From Cyclobacterium sp. 1_MG-2023 (lineage in GTDB: Bacteria > Bacteroidota > Bacteroidia > Cytophagales > Cyclobacteriaceae): DNA of 64,000 bases. The stretch covers positions 124,001 to 188,000 of the forward strand of contig NZ_JAUOPC010000006.1 of assembly GCF_030546805.1 (NCBI RefSeq), read 5' to 3'. Of the stretch, positions 61,112 to 64,000 are shown in pieces. The stretch's first letter is position 1, and each line of letters begins with the position of its first letter. The translations under genes and the position numbers were made by a program. The notes below the pieces were generated by a model that saw only the letters and a list, made by a program, of their open reading frames with translations, searched no databases and was not told where the DNA came from.

Positions 61112-61498
61112 CTAAACCGTGATTTTGACGGGATTTTTGTCATTGTCAATGGCTACAAAAGTAAAGGTTCCGGAAATGGCTTTTTCCCTACCTTTTTCAT
61201 ACATCTGCTCAATAAAAATCTCTACGCTCACTTTTAAGCTTGTATTGCCCACATGAATCACACGACCACACAGTTCAATGATTGTCCCTGCCGGTATTGG
61301 TTTGGTGAAATCAATTTTATCACTGCTGATGGTCACCATACGTTGCCGACTAAAGCGCGTAGCCGTTATAAAGGCCACCTCATCCATCAATTGCATGGCT
61401 TTACCTCCAAACAGGGTATCGTAATGATTGGTGGTATTAGGAAAAACAGCTTTATAGATCTTGGTTTCTGATTCGTTGATTTTTTCTTCGAGACTCAT
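61112..61498 (-). CDS. Acyl-CoA thioesterase (YciA-like hot-dog)
   Basis: 128 residues. The motif NHYDTLFGGKAMQLMDEVAFITATRFS is the acyl-CoA hydrolase (YciA/BACH) signature, quoted as HYDTLFGGKAMQLMDEVAF, with the catalytic Asp in MDEVAF. SDKIDFTKPIPAGTIIELCG is the second half of the active site. It hydrolyses acyl-CoAs, and YciA prefers short to medium chains. Cytoplasmic. The promoter is not identified. Confidence 0.88.
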   Translation of the reverse strand: MSLEEKINESETKIYKAVFPNTTNHYDTLFGGKAMQLMDEVAFITATRFSRQRMVTISSDKIDFTKPIPAGTIIELCGRVIHVGNTSLKVSVEIFIEQMYEKGREKAISGTFTFVAIDNDKNPVKITV

Positions 61499-61636
61499 GT
61501 TTAAATTTTTAGGGCAAGATATATAAGGGCGGTTTAATTTGGGTTAATTATTAGAGGATCAATCGTTTATTTCAGTAAAAAGCTACAATTAGGAGTAAAA
61601 TTAATCATAGACAAACAATCAATAAATTTAAAGGCA

Positions 61637-61669
61637 AAAAAAAGCGAGTCTTATTCAGACTCGCTTTTT
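61637..61669 (-). terminator. Terminator of the RNase G gene, overlapping its last codons
   Basis: On the minus strand, AAAAAGCGAGTC pairs with GACTCGCTTTTT and then a long T-run. The stop codon of the RNase G gene (61651-61653) lies in the 7-nt loop, so the last codons (SESE) form one arm. Confidence 0.85.
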
Positions 61670-63222
61670 ATAATTATTTCTAAAGGTTCTCCTGAAATAT
61701 CCAGGAATTTATACTCCGTCACCGGTAGTGAAGAATCTTTGATCAAATTGATCCATTTATAATATTTAAAAAACCACTGCAGCCTTTTTGAGAAAATGCC
61801 ATGTGTAAAATAGGCATGTAAATAAGGGTGCAATGCGATTTTAATCTTTGATTCGTTTTGGTGTACTGCAATATGCTCTAAATCTTTTTCCAGTTTATCT
61901 GCCACGAGAATGGAGGCTTGTATTTTGCCTGTACCATTACAAGAAGGACAAATTTCTTTGGTAACTATGTTCATTTCAGGTCTAACGCGCTGTCTGGTGA
62001 TCTGCATCAAACCAAACTTGGTAAGGGGAAGTACCGTATTCTTGGATCGGTCTTCTCTCATTGCTTCCTTCATCGCTTCAAAAATGGCCTTTTTATTATC
62101 GGCCTTTTTCATATCGATAAAGTCAATCACAATAATTCCTCCCATATCGCGAAGCCTTAGTTGCCTTGCAATTTCTTTTACGGCCACCATATTGGTTTTT
62201 AGGCCCGTATTTTCTTGATCACTTTCCTGGTTGGATTTGTTGCCACTGTTAACGTCCACTACATGCAAGGCTTCTGTATGCTCAATAATGAGATAACCGC
62301 CTTGGGGGAGACTAACGGTAGTTCCAAACAGGCTTTTGATCTGTTTTTCTATACCAAAACTTTCAAAGAGCTTCGCTTTTCCGTTATAAAGCTTAACAAT
62401 TTTTTCTTTTTCTGGAGCAATGGATCTTATATAAGATCGCATTTGATCGTAAATTACTTCATCTTCTACCGTGATTGCGTCGAAAGATTCATTGAGAAGG
62501 TCTCTTATAATTGAAGAGGCCAAACTCATTTCTCCGATGATTTTGTCTTTAACTTTGGCTTTTTGAAGCTTCCTCATCCCATCTTCCCAAGTCTCTAACA
62601 AATTTCTTAGGTCTTTATCCAGCTCAGTGACAGATTGACCTTCTGCCACGGTACGAATAATTACACCGAAATTGACCGGTTTGATGGAAGTGATAAGCCG
62701 GGATAACCTTTTTCTTTCATCAGCACTACGTATTTTTTTGGATACGTTGACCGTGTTTGAAAAAGGTACCAATACCAAGTATCGACCAGCAAGGGAGAGC
62801 TCACACGATAATCGAGGCCCTTTTGTAGAAATTGGCTCTTTGACAACCTGCACCAACACCTGATTGTTCTTAGACAATACTTGGCTTATCTTTCCAAGTT
62901 TGTCTATCTCAGGCTCGTTTTCAAAACCTTTTAGGTCGAAACCTTTATGATTTTTATTACGGGTTAATTTTACCAGCTTACTTAAGCTGTTAACCTGTGG
63001 TCCTAGGTCTTGATAGTGCAAGAAAGCGTCTTTTTCATAGCCTACGTCTATGAAAGCAGCATTTAAGCCATTTACAATTTTCTTTACAGCACCAAGATAG
63101 ATGTCGCCAACTTTGAACTTGTTGTCTTCCTCCTCTACGTGAAGCTCAATCAAGCTCTTATTCTTAAGCAGGGCTATTCGACTACCATTTTGAGAGGAAT
63201 CAATTAATAATTCTGAACTCAA
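61651..63222 (-). CDS. rng: Ribonuclease E/G family endoribonuclease
   Basis: 523 residues, the catalytic half of RNase E without a long C-terminal scaffold, so an RNase G-type enzyme that processes 16S rRNA 5' ends and mRNA. S1 RNA-binding domain (KVGDIYLGAVKKIVNGLNAAFIDVGYEKDAFLH, cited as GDIYLGAVKKIVNGLNAAF and IDVGYEKDAFLHYQDLG), then the catalytic core with LHVVDVNSG and IVIDFIDMKK (Asp magnesium ligands), and the zinc-link Cys pair CPSCNGTGKIQ. The start at 63222 gives the normal N-terminus. It is preceded by the COX24-like gene with 52 nt between. Confidence 0.93.
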   Translation of the reverse strand: MSSELLIDSSQNGSRIALLKNKSLIELHVEEEDNKFKVGDIYLGAVKKIVNGLNAAFIDVGYEKDAFLHYQDLGPQVNSLSKLVKLTRNKNHKGFDLKGFENEPEIDKLGKISQVLSKNNQVLVQVVKEPISTKGPRLSCELSLAGRYLVLVPFSNTVNVSKKIRSADERKRLSRLITSIKPVNFGVIIRTVAEGQSVTELDKDLRNLLETWEDGMRKLQKAKVKDKIIGEMSLASSIIRDLLNESFDAITVEDEVIYDQMRSYIRSIAPEKEKIVKLYNGKAKLFESFGIEKQIKSLFGTTVSLPQGGYLIIEHTEALHVVDVNSGNKSNQESDQENTGLKTNMVAVKEIARQLRLRDMGGIIVIDFIDMKKADNKKAIFEAMKEAMREDRSKNTVLPLTKFGLMQITRQRVRPEMNIVTKEICPSCNGTGKIQASILVADKLEKDLEHIAVHQNESKIKIALHPYLHAYFTHGIFSKRLQWFFKYYKWINLIKDSSLPVTEYKFLDISGEPLEIIIKSESE

Positions 63223-63274
63223 ATTGTGTCTCTGTTATGAAATAAAAGAACGTGTTAATTGAACAGAAATTAAA

Positions 63275-63367
63275 TTATTTCTTGTTCTTGTGTCTGTTTT
63301 TTCTCAATCTTTTCTTACGCTTGTGTGTAGCGATTTTATGTCTCTTCCTTTTTTTTCCGCAAGGCAT
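63275..63367 (-). CDS. 30-residue COX24/AURKAIP1-like basic protein (probable ribosomal small-subunit protein)
   Basis: A 30-codon gene from ATG 63367 to TAA 63275, encoding MPCGKKRKRHKIATHKRKKR then LRKNRHKNKK. More than half of the residues are Lys, Arg or His. It matches the AURKAIP1/COX24 domain of mitochondrial ribosomal protein mS38 and the very short Bacteroidota proteins of the same name, which probably bind 30S rRNA. It lies between the TPR gene and RNase G on the same strand, its usual neighbourhood. It is easy to miss because of its length. Confidence 0.85.
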   Translation of the reverse strand: MPCGKKRKRHKIATHKRKKRLRKNRHKNKK

Positions 63368-63399
63368 AATTTTATAGTTTTAGTTTAACAATATTTTGA

Positions 63400-64000
63400 T
63401 TATAATCTATCTAAGTAATTCTCTATTCCCGAAAGAATCTGAGGATCTGTAGTTTGCTTACGTAATTCTTCTAATTGAGTTTTGGCCAACTTCTTTTGGT
63501 TCGACTCAAACAAACTTACCCCCAAATAAAATTGACCCTGAATATTTTCAGGGTGATGCTCAACAAGTTTTTCAAATCGCTCCACAGCCCTTTTATACTG
63601 ACCGCTTTGCATGGACAATATGCCCATATTAAACAATGCCTCTTCATTTTCAGGATCTTCTTCCAAAACAGTCCTTAGCATGGTGATGCCTTGCATAGGG
63701 TTGGCAGAAGAAACATAAGTCATTGCAATCTTTGTTTTTAAATCAAGCCGCTCCGGATTGGCCTCTAAAACTTTGCCTAAATAAAAGCGCGTTTTATCCC
63801 CCAATCTTTTGGTCTTGATCTCTTCCATGGAAAAACCAAAAGCTTCATAATAAGCATTCCCTGCTTTTTCCCAGTTTTTCGGATCCGGCGCCTTTTCAGC
63901 AATTAAACCGAAATAATACGCCGCACTATCCAATTTACCTCCACTTTGGTAAACTTTAGCAATCGAATCAGCGAATATAACAAATTTTTCGGTACTAGCC
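63400..64000 (-). CDS. TPR-repeat protein, N-terminus outside window
   Basis: The frame is open to the end of the window, so the gene begins upstream of base 64000 on the minus strand; about 200 codons are visible. TPR-type helix pairs are clear, for example ENEEALFNMGILSMQSGQYKRAVERF and ENIQGQFYLGVSLFESNQKKLAKTQL (cited as EALFNMGILSMQSGQYKRA and IQGQFYLGVSLFESNQKK). The C-terminus ends ILSGIENYLDRL. The missing N-terminus probably includes a membrane anchor, as in related proteins; that is inference. It is probably the first gene of the transcript leading to the COX24-like gene and rng. Confidence 0.75.
   Translation of the reverse strand, partial: ASTEKFVIFADSIAKVYQSGGKLDSAAYYFGLIAEKAPDPKNWEKAGNAYYEAFGFSMEEIKTKRLGDKTRFYLGKVLEANPERLDLKTKIAMTYVSSANPMQGITMLRTVLEEDPENEEALFNMGILSMQSGQYKRAVERFEKLVEHHPENIQGQFYLGVSLFESNQKKLAKTQLEELRKQTTDPQILSGIENYLDRL

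Noticed and set aside
1-64000. CRISPR array, insertion sequences, toxin-antitoxin or other defence systems
   Set aside because: No regularly spaced repeats, transposase, Cas-like or defence-type proteins were found on either strand.

Overview
The window looks like chromosomal DNA of a free-living, probably marine member of the Bacteroidota, most likely order Cytophagales, family Cyclobacteriaceae (Cyclobacterium, Echinicola or Algoriphagus type). The signs are a fused MurF-alanine racemase, a DUF6952 gene overlapping a thioredoxin gene, a 30-residue COX24-like protein beside RNase G, promoters of the TAnnTTTG type, almost no Shine-Dalgarno sequences, and divergent xerD/aroQ. The genus is an inference. 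I see no insertion sequence, prophage, integron or CRISPR array. Gene order is compact and most genes are housekeeping.

Layout. 1-9 kb: the end of kynurenine 3-monooxygenase, a PLP deaminase, rluD, an odd tRNA-like gene with its own terminator, a 1444-residue AsmA-like envelope protein built from about 176-residue repeats, and pheS. 9-14.5 kb: an FkbM methyltransferase coupled to a family 2 glycosyltransferase, small envelope proteins, a TlpA-like thioredoxin and a secreted TIM-barrel protein. 14.6-25.7 kb: murF-alr, a lipoprotein with a Wzi-like outer-membrane protein, an M28 peptidase, thioredoxin/DUF6952, yjjX, yebC, and a type II NADH dehydrogenase. 25.8-33 kb: a DUF2064 transferase, a GyrI-like protein, a PepSY membrane protein with a palindromic operator candidate upstream, a TonB-C protein, an ABC ATPase homologue that has lost its catalytic residues, and oxyR.

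33-46 kb: an M20 dipeptidase, dsbD, an HPP protein and hemH. Then comes a phosphorus-related neighbourhood: a PhnZ-like oxygenase, a phosphonatase-like hydrolase, a DUF5690 transporter, and (after deoC) a Na/Pi cotransporter divergent from a PiT-like permease. 46-54 kb: tadA, Mn-type sod, a large outer-membrane receptor, a MaoC protein, xerD, aroQ, serC-like, marC and tRNA-Pro. 54.6-60 kb: a stress and redox group (PRC-barrel, AhpD-like, DUF417, a double-glutaredoxin/thioredoxin-reductase fusion, a WCPYC peroxiredoxin-like protein, a double-DUF302 lipoprotein). 60-64 kb: NIPSNAP, acyl-CoA thioesterase, RNase G, the COX24-like protein and a TPR protein cut by the window end.

The items most worth a second look are the tRNA-like gene at 3295-3435 (Asp-type anticodon loop on a Leu/Ser-like frame with a branched insert of about 70 nt), the fully degenerate ABC ATPase at 30859-31884, the seven-repeat AsmA-like protein, the tandem-glutaredoxin/TrxR fusion with its redox neighbours, and the phosphonate/phosphate neighbourhood. 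No database search was possible. All assignments rest on motif recognition.
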